A DNA stretch of 6,503 bases, taken from NCBI GenBank assembly GCA_023426865.1, contig JAEZBT010000260.1, forward strand, positions 1 through 6,503, written 5' to 3'. This stretch comes from Actinomycetes bacterium. Lineage in GTDB: Bacteria; Actinomycetota; Actinomycetes; Actinomycetales; Cellulomonadaceae. Under the pieces are notes generated by a model that was not told the origin of the DNA, ran no database searches, and worked only from the letters and a program-made list of their open reading frames with translations. Positions 1 through 5,264 of the stretch are shown one piece after another. Each line of letters starts with the position of its first letter. Position 1 is the first letter of the stretch. A program made the translations under genes and the position numbers.

Positions 1-53
1 GCGTCGCCGCTCGCAGAGCGGTTCCGCGGGCCCGGCGCCCCGTGCACCGTCAT
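1..53 (-). CDS. Start of an unidentified gene, truncated by the window edge
   Basis: An ATG at 53-51 lies 2 nt after the permease stop codon and opens a frame without stops to the left edge. It encodes MTVHGAPGPRNRSASGD and continues outside the window. Sixteen of these 17 codons end in G or C, as in the neighbouring genes. An AGGAGGG ribosome-binding site (70-64, inside the end of the permease gene) precedes the ATG by 10 nt. The tight spacing suggests it is the third gene of the ABC operon. The visible residues are hydrophilic and carry no recognisable motif, so no function can be given. In actinobacteria such ABC pairs are often next to a sensor kinase and response regulator, but nothing here shows that. 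Confidence 0.5.
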   Translation of the reverse strand, partial: MTVHGAPGPRNRSASGD

Positions 54-55
54 GC

Positions 56-913
56 TCAGGCGTCCCTCCTACGCAGGAGCACGGCGGCGAGCACCATGAG
101 GACGGCGACCCAGGCGAGCAGGACGCCGTAGCCCTGCCACGCGCCGAGGTCGGCGCCGATCGACGCGGCGTTCACCGTGTCGATGCTCTCCTGGCTGGTG
201 ATCAGCCGGCTGCCCGCGTTGGAGGGCAGGAACGGCTCGATGCGGTCGAAGAACGCCAACGGGATCGCGGCGACGACCTGCTCGACGACGAGCAGCAGGC
301 CGAGCACGATGCCGAGCGCGCCGGGCGAGCTGCGCACGAGCGCGCCGATCGCGAAGCCGAGGAGCGCGATGCCGGCGATGTACAGCGGCATGCCGCCGAG
401 CATCCGGAGCGTCTCGCCGTCGGACAGGTCGAGCGTGATGCCGAGCTTGTCGTGGAACGGCATCGCGGCCAGCGTGCCGGTGACGACACCGACGAGCGTG
501 GTGAGCGCGGCCACGGCGGCGAGGATGATCGCCTTGGCGACGAGCGCGGGGGAGCGCCGGGGCACGGAGACGATCGTCGAGCGGATCTGGCCGGTCGAGT
601 ACTCGCCCGTGATGGTGAGCACGCCGAGGACGGCGAGCACGAGCTGTGCGAAGTAGGCGCCCGGGCCGACGAGCTCCGCGGCGGAGAACTCGCCGTTCGC
701 CGCCGGGTCGGTGCTGGCGCCCCAGGCGAGCAGGGCCGTCGTGCCGGTCATCAGGACGACCGCGATGGCCAGGGACCAGACGGTCGAGCGCAGGCTCCAC
801 GTCTTGATCCACTCGGACCGCAGGATGCCCGGGAACGTGACCCCGTGGCCGGGGCGGCGGACGGTGGGCACGGCGGCGACGGGGCCGCTCGGGCTGAGCG
901 TGGCGGCGGTCAT
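56..913 (-). CDS. ABC-2 type transporter permease
   Basis: This is a 285-residue integral membrane protein, probably the membrane half of an ABC exporter whose ATPase is encoded directly upstream. After a hydrophilic N-terminal tail (1-30) comes a SEWIKTWSLRST segment (33-44). About six hydrophobic segments follow, near 45-66, 84-103, 125-152, 174-193, 198-222 and 260-280. The charged motif ITGEYSTGQIRSTI (101-114) after the second segment is typical of this actinobacterial ABC-2 permease group. The protein ends RRRDA. The ATG at 913-911 overlaps the stop of the ATPase gene by 4 bp (ATGA). An AAGGAG site (926-921) stands 7 nt upstream, so the start is well supported and translation is probably coupled. 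The substrate cannot be told from sequence. Relatives are annotated as drug, lantibiotic or unknown-substrate exporters. Confidence 0.9.
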   Translation of the reverse strand: MTAATLSPSGPVAAVPTVRRPGHGVTFPGILRSEWIKTWSLRSTVWSLAIAVVLMTGTTALLAWGASTDPAANGEFSAAELVGPGAYFAQLVLAVLGVLTITGEYSTGQIRSTIVSVPRRSPALVAKAIILAAVAALTTLVGVVTGTLAAMPFHDKLGITLDLSDGETLRMLGGMPLYIAGIALLGFAIGALVRSSPGALGIVLGLLLVVEQVVAAIPLAFFDRIEPFLPSNAGSRLITSQESIDTVNAASIGADLGAWQGYGVLLAWVAVLMVLAAVLLRRRDA

Positions 914-1881
914 CGGGCCGCTCCTTCCATGGCTGCGGGGACGCGGGCACCGGAGTCCGCGCCGATGGCGTCGGGCAGGCCGCCGGAGTGGTACTCCACC
1001 TCGTCGGCGGTGAGCTGCAGGTAGGCGTCCTCGAGGGAGCTGGTGATGGGCGTGAGCTCGTGCAGGACGACGCCGGCACGCGCGGCCGCCTCACCGATGG
1101 TGGGGGCCGTCGTCCCGGTGATCTCCAGGAGCCCGGACTCGACCGAGGCGACCTCGACGTCGGGCGCCCGTAGGGCCTCGGCGAGCGCGGCGGCGTCGGG
1201 CGTGCGGACGCGGACCGAGGTGCCCGAGGCGCGCCGGAGGATCTCGTCGACCGGGGCGTCCGCGATGACGCGGCCACGCCCGAGCACGATGATGTGGTCC
1301 GCCGTCTGCGCCATCTCGCTCATGAGGTGCGAGGAGAGGAAGACGGTGCGCCCCTGGGCGGCGAGGTAGCGCACCAGCGTGCGGATCCACATGACGCCCT
1401 CCGGGTCGAGCCCGTTGACCGGCTCGTCGAGGATGAGCGTCTGGGGGTCGCCGAGCAGTGCGGCGGCGACGCCGAGGCGCTGGCCCATCCCGAGCGAGAA
1501 GCCCCCGACACGCTTGTCCGCCACCGATCCGAGGCCGGTGAGCTCGATGACCTCCTCCACGCGCGCCCGGCCGATGCCGTGCGTCGCGGCGAGGGCGCGC
1601 AGGTGGTTGCGGGCCGACCGGCCCCGGTGCACGGCCTTGGCGTCGAGCAGGACGCCGACCTCGTGCAGCGGGGCGGCGTGCTCGGCGTAGTGCTTGCCGT
1701 TGACGGTGACGGTGCCGGCGGTGGGCCGGTCCAGGCCGACCACCATGCGCATCGTCGTGGACTTCCCGGCACCGTTCGGGCCGAGGAAGCCGGTGACCTT
1801 GCCAGGCGCGACGGTGAACGACGCGTGGTCCAGCGCCGTCGTCGGGCCGTACCGCTTGGTCAGGCCGATGGCCTCGATCAT
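910..1881 (-). CDS. ABC transporter ATP-binding protein
   Basis: This 323-residue cytoplasmic ATPase powers the permease encoded next to it. The nucleotide-binding domain covers roughly residues 1-215. It has Walker A GPNGAGKST (34-42), signature FSLGMGQRL (128-136, with SLGMGQ in place of LSGGQ), Walker B TLILDEP with catalytic Glu153, D-loop NGLDP (156-160) and switch His185 in SSH. The usual Q-loop glutamine is not obvious near VGVLLDAKAVHRGRSARNHL (75-94). That segment and the SLGMGQ signature are normal for this exporter subfamily as I know it. Residues 216-290 form the C-terminal extension common in ABC-2 exporter ATPases. The last 30 or so look unstructured. ATG at 1881-1879 has an AAGGAGG site (1894-1888) 6 nt upstream. 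It is the first gene of its operon and is followed by the permease with a 4-bp overlap. No substrate is assigned. Confidence 0.95.
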   Translation of the reverse strand: MIEAIGLTKRYGPTTALDHASFTVAPGKVTGFLGPNGAGKSTTMRMVVGLDRPTAGTVTVNGKHYAEHAAPLHEVGVLLDAKAVHRGRSARNHLRALAATHGIGRARVEEVIELTGLGSVADKRVGGFSLGMGQRLGVAAALLGDPQTLILDEPVNGLDPEGVMWIRTLVRYLAAQGRTVFLSSHLMSEMAQTADHIIVLGRGRVIADAPVDEILRRASGTSVRVRTPDAAALAEALRAPDVEVASVESGLLEITGTTAPTIGEAAARAGVVLHELTPITSSLEDAYLQLTADEVEYHSGGLPDAIGADSGARVPAAMEGAAR

Positions 1882-1886
1882 GTGAC

Positions 1887-1894
1887 TCCTCCTT
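1887..1894 (-). promoter_or_regulatory. Ribosome-binding site of the ABC operon
   Basis: Read on the minus strand this is AAGGAGGA, nearly a full anti-16S match. It lies 5-6 nt before the ATG at 1881 and fixes the start of the ATP-binding protein. Confidence 0.8.
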
Positions 1895-1907
1895 CGTGAC
1901 GCCGACG

Positions 1908-1913
1908 ACGCTA
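1908..1913 (-). promoter_or_regulatory. Possible -10 element of the ABC operon promoter
   Basis: On the minus strand 1913-1908 reads TAGCGT, fitting the actinobacterial TANNNT -10 pattern. It would give a leader of about 20 nt containing the ribosome-binding site. No recognisable -35 is found 16-18 nt further upstream, where the sequence is a C-rich run. TAG is a rare triplet in this GC-rich DNA, which gives slight support. This is only a candidate. Confidence 0.25.
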
Positions 1914-1973
1914 GGTCGCGGCGGGGGAGGAGCGGGACGCCCGTGCGGCCGATCTTCGCCGGTCGCGGACGTA

Positions 1974-2006
1974 CGCCGGGAGGATGACCCGGTCATCCTC
2001 CCGGCG
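1974..2006 (-). terminator. Perfect 33-bp inverted repeat, likely msrA terminator
   Basis: Two exactly complementary 16-base arms (1974-1989 and 1991-2006) flank a single central C at 1990. As RNA this folds to about 14-15 bp with a 3-5 nt loop, very stable because most pairs are G-C. It starts 49 nt after the msrA stop codon, a usual place for a terminator on the minus strand. No T-tract follows in either direction, but terminators without one are common in high-GC actinobacteria. The other reading is an operator: the centre lies about 109 bp upstream of the ABC operon start codon, and a repeat this perfect could bind a dimeric regulator. A terminator is favoured because of its length and position. 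Confidence 0.55.
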
Positions 2007-2010
2007 GGTC

Positions 2011-2030
2011 CGGGCGCGGCCGGGCGCGGG
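2011..2030. repeat. Short tandem direct repeat (2 x 10 bp)
   Basis: CGGGCGCGGC is followed at once by CGGGCGCGGG, matching at 9 of 10 positions, between the msrA stop and the 33-bp palindrome. It may be no more than low-complexity G/C sequence in a 3' untranslated region. No function is claimed. Confidence 0.3.
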
Positions 2031-2055
2031 GCCGGCAGGGGTCAGGCGCCCGCGG

Positions 2056-2718
2056 TCAGGTGGTCGGCAGCGGGCAGGCGACGCCCGTGGAGTGCACCGG
2101 GCAGTAGCCGTTCGGCACCTTGTGCAGGTACTGCTGGTGGTACGCCTCGGCGTAGTAGAACGGGCCGGCGTCGCCCGGGCCGGGTTCGCCGCCCGCGCGC
2201 CGGATCTCCGTCGTCACGGCGCCGTAGCCGTTGCGAGCCAGCTCGGCGGCGTAGAGGTCGCGCGTGGCGTACGCGGCCGCCTCCTGCTCGGGCGTCGTGA
2301 CGTAGATCGCCGACCGGTACTGCGTGCCGACGTCGTTGCCCTGGCGGTAGCCCTGCGTCGGGTCGTGCAGCATCCAGAACTTCGCGAGCAGCTCCGCCGT
2401 GGGCAGCACCTGCGGGTCGTACGCCACCAGGACCGTCTCGGCGTGGCCGGTGAGGCCGCTGCACACCTCCTCGTACGTGGGGAACGCCGTGTAGCCGCCC
2501 TGGTACCCCGCGGCCGTGGTGACGACGCCCGGCGTCTGCCAGAACTCCCTCTCGGCGCCCCAGAAGCAGCCGAGCGCGAGGTGGACGACCTCGGTGCCCT
2601 CGGGCCACGGCCCGGCGAGGTCGGTGCCCAGGACCGCGTGGGTGGCGGGGACGACGAACGGTGAGGACGCCCGGCCGGCGAGGGCTCGCTCGGGGGTGAC
2701 CATCTGGCTGCGGAACAT
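2056..2718 (-). CDS. msrA: Peptide methionine-S-sulfoxide reductase MsrA
   Basis: This cytoplasmic repair enzyme reduces the S-epimer of methionine sulfoxide, free or in proteins, back to methionine, using thioredoxin or an equivalent thiol donor. The 220-residue protein resembles the E. coli-type long MsrA (about 212 aa) along its length. It has the N-terminal extension ending ATHAVLGTD (25-33) and the active-site motif GCFWG with nucleophile Cys51. GYQGGYTAFPTYEEVCSG (71-88), GHAE with Glu94, and GNDVGTQYRSAIY (127-139) with Asp129 and Tyr134 follow. HQQYLHK (194-200) and two C-terminal cysteines, Cys206 and Cys215, fit the recycling pair of the three-cysteine mechanism. The open frame extends far upstream across the divergent gene. 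ATG at 2718-2716 is chosen because AAGGAGG (2729-2723) lies 4 nt before it and homology begins there. The gene is monocistronic and divergent from metB, with a possible redox-stress promoter upstream. Confidence 0.97.
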   Translation of the reverse strand: MFRSQMVTPERALAGRASSPFVVPATHAVLGTDLAGPWPEGTEVVHLALGCFWGAEREFWQTPGVVTTAAGYQGGYTAFPTYEEVCSGLTGHAETVLVAYDPQVLPTAELLAKFWMLHDPTQGYRQGNDVGTQYRSAIYVTTPEQEAAAYATRDLYAAELARNGYGAVTTEIRRAGGEPGPGDAGPFYYAEAYHQQYLHKVPNGYCPVHSTGVACPLPTT

Positions 2719-2722
2719 GGGG

Positions 2723-2729
2723 CCTCCTT
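2723..2729 (-). promoter_or_regulatory. Ribosome-binding site deciding the msrA start
   Basis: AAGGAGG on the minus strand stands 4 nt before the ATG at 2718. It is the main reason to reject the much longer upstream reading of the same frame. Confidence 0.8.
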
Positions 2730-2746
2730 GGCGGGACAGTCGGTCC

Positions 2747-2774
2747 AACACCCGCCGATGCCGAGGCTGTTCCC
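2747..2774 (-). promoter_or_regulatory. Candidate SigR/SigH-type promoter for msrA
   Basis: On the minus strand GGGAAC (2774-2769) is followed after 19 nt by GTT (2749-2747). Read another way, it is GGAACA, 17 nt, then TGTT. This resembles the GGAAT/GGAAC ... GTT consensus of the actinobacterial thiol-oxidative-stress ECF sigma factors SigR and SigH, whose regulon in Streptomyces is known to include msrA. Transcription would begin near 2740, giving a leader of about 20 nt with the ribosome-binding site. The match is short and could be chance in GC-rich DNA. Its position and the gene it serves raise its credibility. Confidence 0.45.
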
Positions 2775-2823
2775 ACGCCGATCGGGTGCGCTCGCCACCC
2801 GTCGCGCGCGGTACGTGCTCGTC

Positions 2824-2829
2824 TAGCCT
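2824..2829 (+). promoter_or_regulatory. -10 element for a leaderless metB transcript
   Basis: TAGCCT fits TANNNT and ends exactly 7 nt before the G of the GTG start codon at 2836, so +1 would fall on that G. No Shine-Dalgarno sequence is present before the GTG: the bases between are GGCCCC. This is the standard arrangement of leaderless genes in actinobacteria. The -35 region (around 2801-2806, GTCGCG) is poor. Confidence 0.55.
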
Positions 2830-2835
2830 GGCCCC

Positions 2836-4056
2836 GTGACGGACATCGAGCAGGACCACGCCGAGCACGACTGGACGCGGGCCGGGTTCGCCACCCGCGC
2901 CATCCACGTCGGCTCCGACCCCGACGCCGCCACGGGCGCCGTCGTCCCGGCGATCTACCAGGTCTCCACCTTCAAGCAGGACGGCGTCGGCGGGCTGCGC
3001 GGCGGGTACGAGTACTCCCGCTCCGCAAACCCGACGCGCGCGGCCCTGGAGGAGGCGCTCGCCTCGCTCGAGGGCGGCGCTGCAGGCTTCGCGTTCGCGT
3101 CCGGGCTCGCGGCGGAGGACACGCTCCTGCGGGCGGCCCTGCGTCCCGGCGACCACGTCGTGGTGCCCGACGACGCCTACGGCGGCACCTACCGGCTCAT
3201 CGCGCGTGTCTTCGGGGCGTGGGGCGTCGAGCACACCGCGGTCCACCTGTCCGACCTCGACGCGGTCGCCGACGCCATCCAGCCCGGGCGCACCCGCCTG
3301 GTGTGGGTCGAGACGCCGACGAACCCCCTGCTGACCGTGAGCGACGTCGCGGCGATCTCCGCCCTCGCGCGCGCGGCCGGCGCCGTCGTCGCGGTGGACA
3401 ACACGTTCGCGACCCCGTACCTGCAGCAGCCGCTCGCGCTCGGCGCCGACGTCGTCGTGCACTCGACGACCAAGTACATCGGCGGGCACAGCGACGTCGT
3501 CGGCGGCGCCCTGGTGGTGGCCGACGGCGCGCAGCTGCCGGTCGGTCTCACCGGGCCCACCGGCACGACGTCGCTGCGGGACGCCGTGGCGTTCCACCAG
3601 AACGCCTCGGGTGCGGTCGCCGGCCCCTTCGACGCGGGGCTGACGCTGCGGGGCCTGAAGACTCTCGCCCTGCGGATGGACCGGCACTGCGCGAGCGCCG
3701 CGGCGGTGGCGCGGTTCCTCGAGAACCACGGTGGTGTCAGCCAGGTGATCTACCCGGGTCTGCCCGAGCACCCCGGCAACGCGCTCGCCACCCAGCAGAT
3801 GCGCGACTACGGCGGCATGGTGGCGTTCCGCACCGGGAGTGCGGAGCGCGCCCTCGAGGTGTGCTCGCGGACGCGCGTCTTCACGCTCGCGGAGTCGCTC
3901 GGCGGGGTCGAGTCGCTCATCGAGCACCCCGCCCGGATGACCCACGCCTCGGTGGCCGGCTCGCCGCTGGAGGTGCCCGACGACCTGGTGCGGCTCTCGG
4001 TAGGCCTCGAGGACGTGGCGGACCTGGTCGCCGACCTCGGCCAGGCGCTGGCATGA
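2836..4056 (+). CDS. metB: Cystathionine gamma-synthase/gamma-lyase family PLP enzyme
   Basis: This cytoplasmic PLP enzyme of the Cys/Met metabolism family has 406 residues, slightly longer than the usual 380-390. The likely reaction is gamma-replacement of O-succinyl- or O-acetylhomoserine with cysteine to give cystathionine. Gamma-lyase activity on cystathionine is possible. Visible motifs are YEYSRSANPTR (58-68, phosphate-binding Tyr/Arg from the partner subunit), ASGLAAE (88-94), PDDAYGGTYR (111-120), VETPTNP (158-164), Asp188 in VDNTF (binds the PLP ring nitrogen), Lys213 in STTKYIGGHSD (Schiff base) and GPFDAGLTLRGLKTLALRM (263-281). Glu353 in LAESLGG is shared by gamma-synthases and gamma-lyases rather than beta-lyases. 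It closely resembles mycobacterial MetB from memory, apart from extra residues near 231-246. The GTG start has no ribosome-binding site and is probably leaderless. First gene of the plus-strand operon. MetB versus gamma-lyase cannot be settled from sequence. Confidence 0.92.
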   Translation: MTDIEQDHAEHDWTRAGFATRAIHVGSDPDAATGAVVPAIYQVSTFKQDGVGGLRGGYEYSRSANPTRAALEEALASLEGGAAGFAFASGLAAEDTLLRAALRPGDHVVVPDDAYGGTYRLIARVFGAWGVEHTAVHLSDLDAVADAIQPGRTRLVWVETPTNPLLTVSDVAAISALARAAGAVVAVDNTFATPYLQQPLALGADVVVHSTTKYIGGHSDVVGGALVVADGAQLPVGLTGPTGTTSLRDAVAFHQNASGAVAGPFDAGLTLRGLKTLALRMDRHCASAAAVARFLENHGGVSQVIYPGLPEHPGNALATQQMRDYGGMVAFRTGSAERALEVCSRTRVFTLAESLGGVESLIEHPARMTHASVAGSPLEVPDDLVRLSVGLEDVADLVADLGQALA

Positions 4057-5264
4057 GCGTCGAGGCCCGGCCCGAGGTCGGCGACCACGTCGAGGGCGGA
4101 CCGGGCGGCGGCACGCGGCACCCAGTGCCCGCCTCCGTGCGTGCGGCGGCCGCGTGGTCGTGGCGCGTACTGGCGATCCTGGGCGTCCTCGGCGTGATCG
4201 TGCTGCTGCTGGCCGTGTCCAAGGTGCTCTGGGTACCGGTGGTCGTGGCCCTGCTGCTCACGGTGCTCCTGAACCCGGTGGTCGACGTCCTCCAGCGCCG
4301 CCTGCGGTTCCCCCGGGGCGCCGCCGCGGCGACCGCCGTCGTGCTCCTGCTCGTGGTCGTCGCGGGCCTGATCACGCTGGCCGGGCGGCAGATCATCGAC
4401 GGGTTCGAGGACCTCTGGTCGCAGACCCAGGCCGGCTTCACCGAGCTCCTCGACTCGCTCGCCGAAGGCCCGCTCGAGCTCGACCGGGAGGAGATCGACG
4501 GCTACCTGACGCAGGCGGGCGACCAGCTCAGCGCCAACTCCAGCATGCTCGTCTCCGGCGCGGTGTCCGCCACGGTGACCGTCGGGCACGTGCTCGCCGG
4601 CGCGCTCGTCGCGCTCTTCACCACCCTCTTCTTCCTCAAGGACGGCGCCCTCGTCTGGGCGTGGCTGGTCCGGCTCGTCCCGGCCGCCTCGCGGATGCGC
4701 GTGCACGAGGCGGGACGGCGTGGCCTGGTCACCCTGACGGCGTTCACGCGCACGCAGATCTTGGTGGCGCTCATCGACGCGGTCGGCATCGGGCTCGGCG
4801 CACTCATCCTCGGGCTGCCGCTCGCCGTGCCGCTGGCCGTGCTGGTGTTCCTGGCGAGCTTCATCCCGTTCGTCGGCGCGATCGCCACGGGCGCCATCGC
4901 GGTGCTCGTCGCGCTCGTCGACCAGGGCCCGACGACCGCGCTGATCATGCTCGGCATCGTGCTCGCGGTGCAGCAGATCGAGAGCCACATCCTGCAGCCC
5001 CTGCTGCTCGGGCACGCGGTGTCCCTGCACCCCGTGGCGGTGCTGCTCTCGGTGACCGCGGGGTCGCTCGCCGCAGGCATCGTGGGGGCGCTCTTCGCGG
5101 TGCCGTTCGTCGCCACCCTGAACACCGTGGTGCTCCACCTGCACGGGCGCGACAAGTTCCCCCAGCTCGGCGCCGACCCCGAGGGTCTCAACCGGTGGCT
5201 GCGGCACCTCGACGGCGAGCCCGTCGAGCTCCCGCCGGTGCTCACGGAGGAGGAGACGGCGTGA
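4053..5264 (+). CDS. AI-2E family (PerM/YdiK-like) membrane protein
   Basis: This is a 403-residue multi-pass membrane protein of the AI-2E transporter family. Members have been linked to autoinducer-2 export (TqsA) and, in some bacteria, to cation/proton antiport. Most have no known substrate. A hydrophilic N-terminal tail (1-33) is followed by hydrophobic segments near 36-54, 58-76 and 91-111. A soluble, acidic stretch (112-165) comes next, then segments near 168-196, 234-290 (several passes), 295-308 and 326-361. Family marks are LNPVVDVLQRR (73-83), FFLKDG (193-198), FIPFVGAI (270-277) and QQIESHILQPLLLG (307-320). ATG at 4053 overlaps the metB stop by 4 bp (ATGA) and has no strong ribosome-binding site, so it probably depends on coupling to metB. 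Its stop overlaps the ilvA start. The neighbours hint at amino-acid or keto-acid metabolism, but no substrate is assigned. Confidence 0.9.
   Translation: MSVEARPEVGDHVEGGPGGGTRHPVPASVRAAAAWSWRVLAILGVLGVIVLLLAVSKVLWVPVVVALLLTVLLNPVVDVLQRRLRFPRGAAAATAVVLLLVVVAGLITLAGRQIIDGFEDLWSQTQAGFTELLDSLAEGPLELDREEIDGYLTQAGDQLSANSSMLVSGAVSATVTVGHVLAGALVALFTTLFFLKDGALVWAWLVRLVPAASRMRVHEAGRRGLVTLTAFTRTQILVALIDAVGIGLGALILGLPLAVPLAVLVFLASFIPFVGAIATGAIAVLVALVDQGPTTALIMLGIVLAVQQIESHILQPLLLGHAVSLHPVAVLLSVTAGSLAAGIVGALFAVPFVATLNTVVLHLHGRDKFPQLGADPEGLNRWLRHLDGEPVELPPVLTEEETA
5246..5255 (+). promoter_or_regulatory. Ribosome-binding site deciding the ilvA GTG start
   Basis: GGAGGAGGAG lies 5 nt before the GTG at 5261, inside the end of the preceding gene. 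It supports GTG rather than the far upstream starts in the same open frame and allows initiation beyond simple coupling. Confidence 0.8.

Noticed and set aside
69..1277. 402-residue minus-strand open frame across the ABC pair
   Set aside because: It is a shifted frame of two well-supported ABC genes and its translation is mostly Arg/Pro/Ala.
1882..2055. Possible small RNA or riboswitch in the gap before the ABC operon
   Set aside because: Apart from the palindrome, a short direct repeat and the ribosome-binding site, I see no conserved aptamer-like pairing. No known riboswitch class is recognisable.
2719..2835. S-box (SAM) or T-box leader controlling the metB operon
   Set aside because: The divergent gap is only 117 bp, the metB transcript is probably leaderless, and no S-box or T-box core motif is present.
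2056..3945. 629-residue minus-strand open frame running through msrA and antisense to the metB-like gene
   Set aside because: Only its last 220 codons are MsrA. The upstream part is an Arg/Gly/Val-rich antisense shadow of metB with no family motif, and a ribosome-binding site fixes the start at 2718.
3807..5207. 466-residue minus-strand open frame rich in Glu, His, Asp and Arg
   Set aside because: It is the antisense shadow of the end of metB and the membrane protein gene. Its composition is typical of a reversed-frame artefact and it has no credible start signal.
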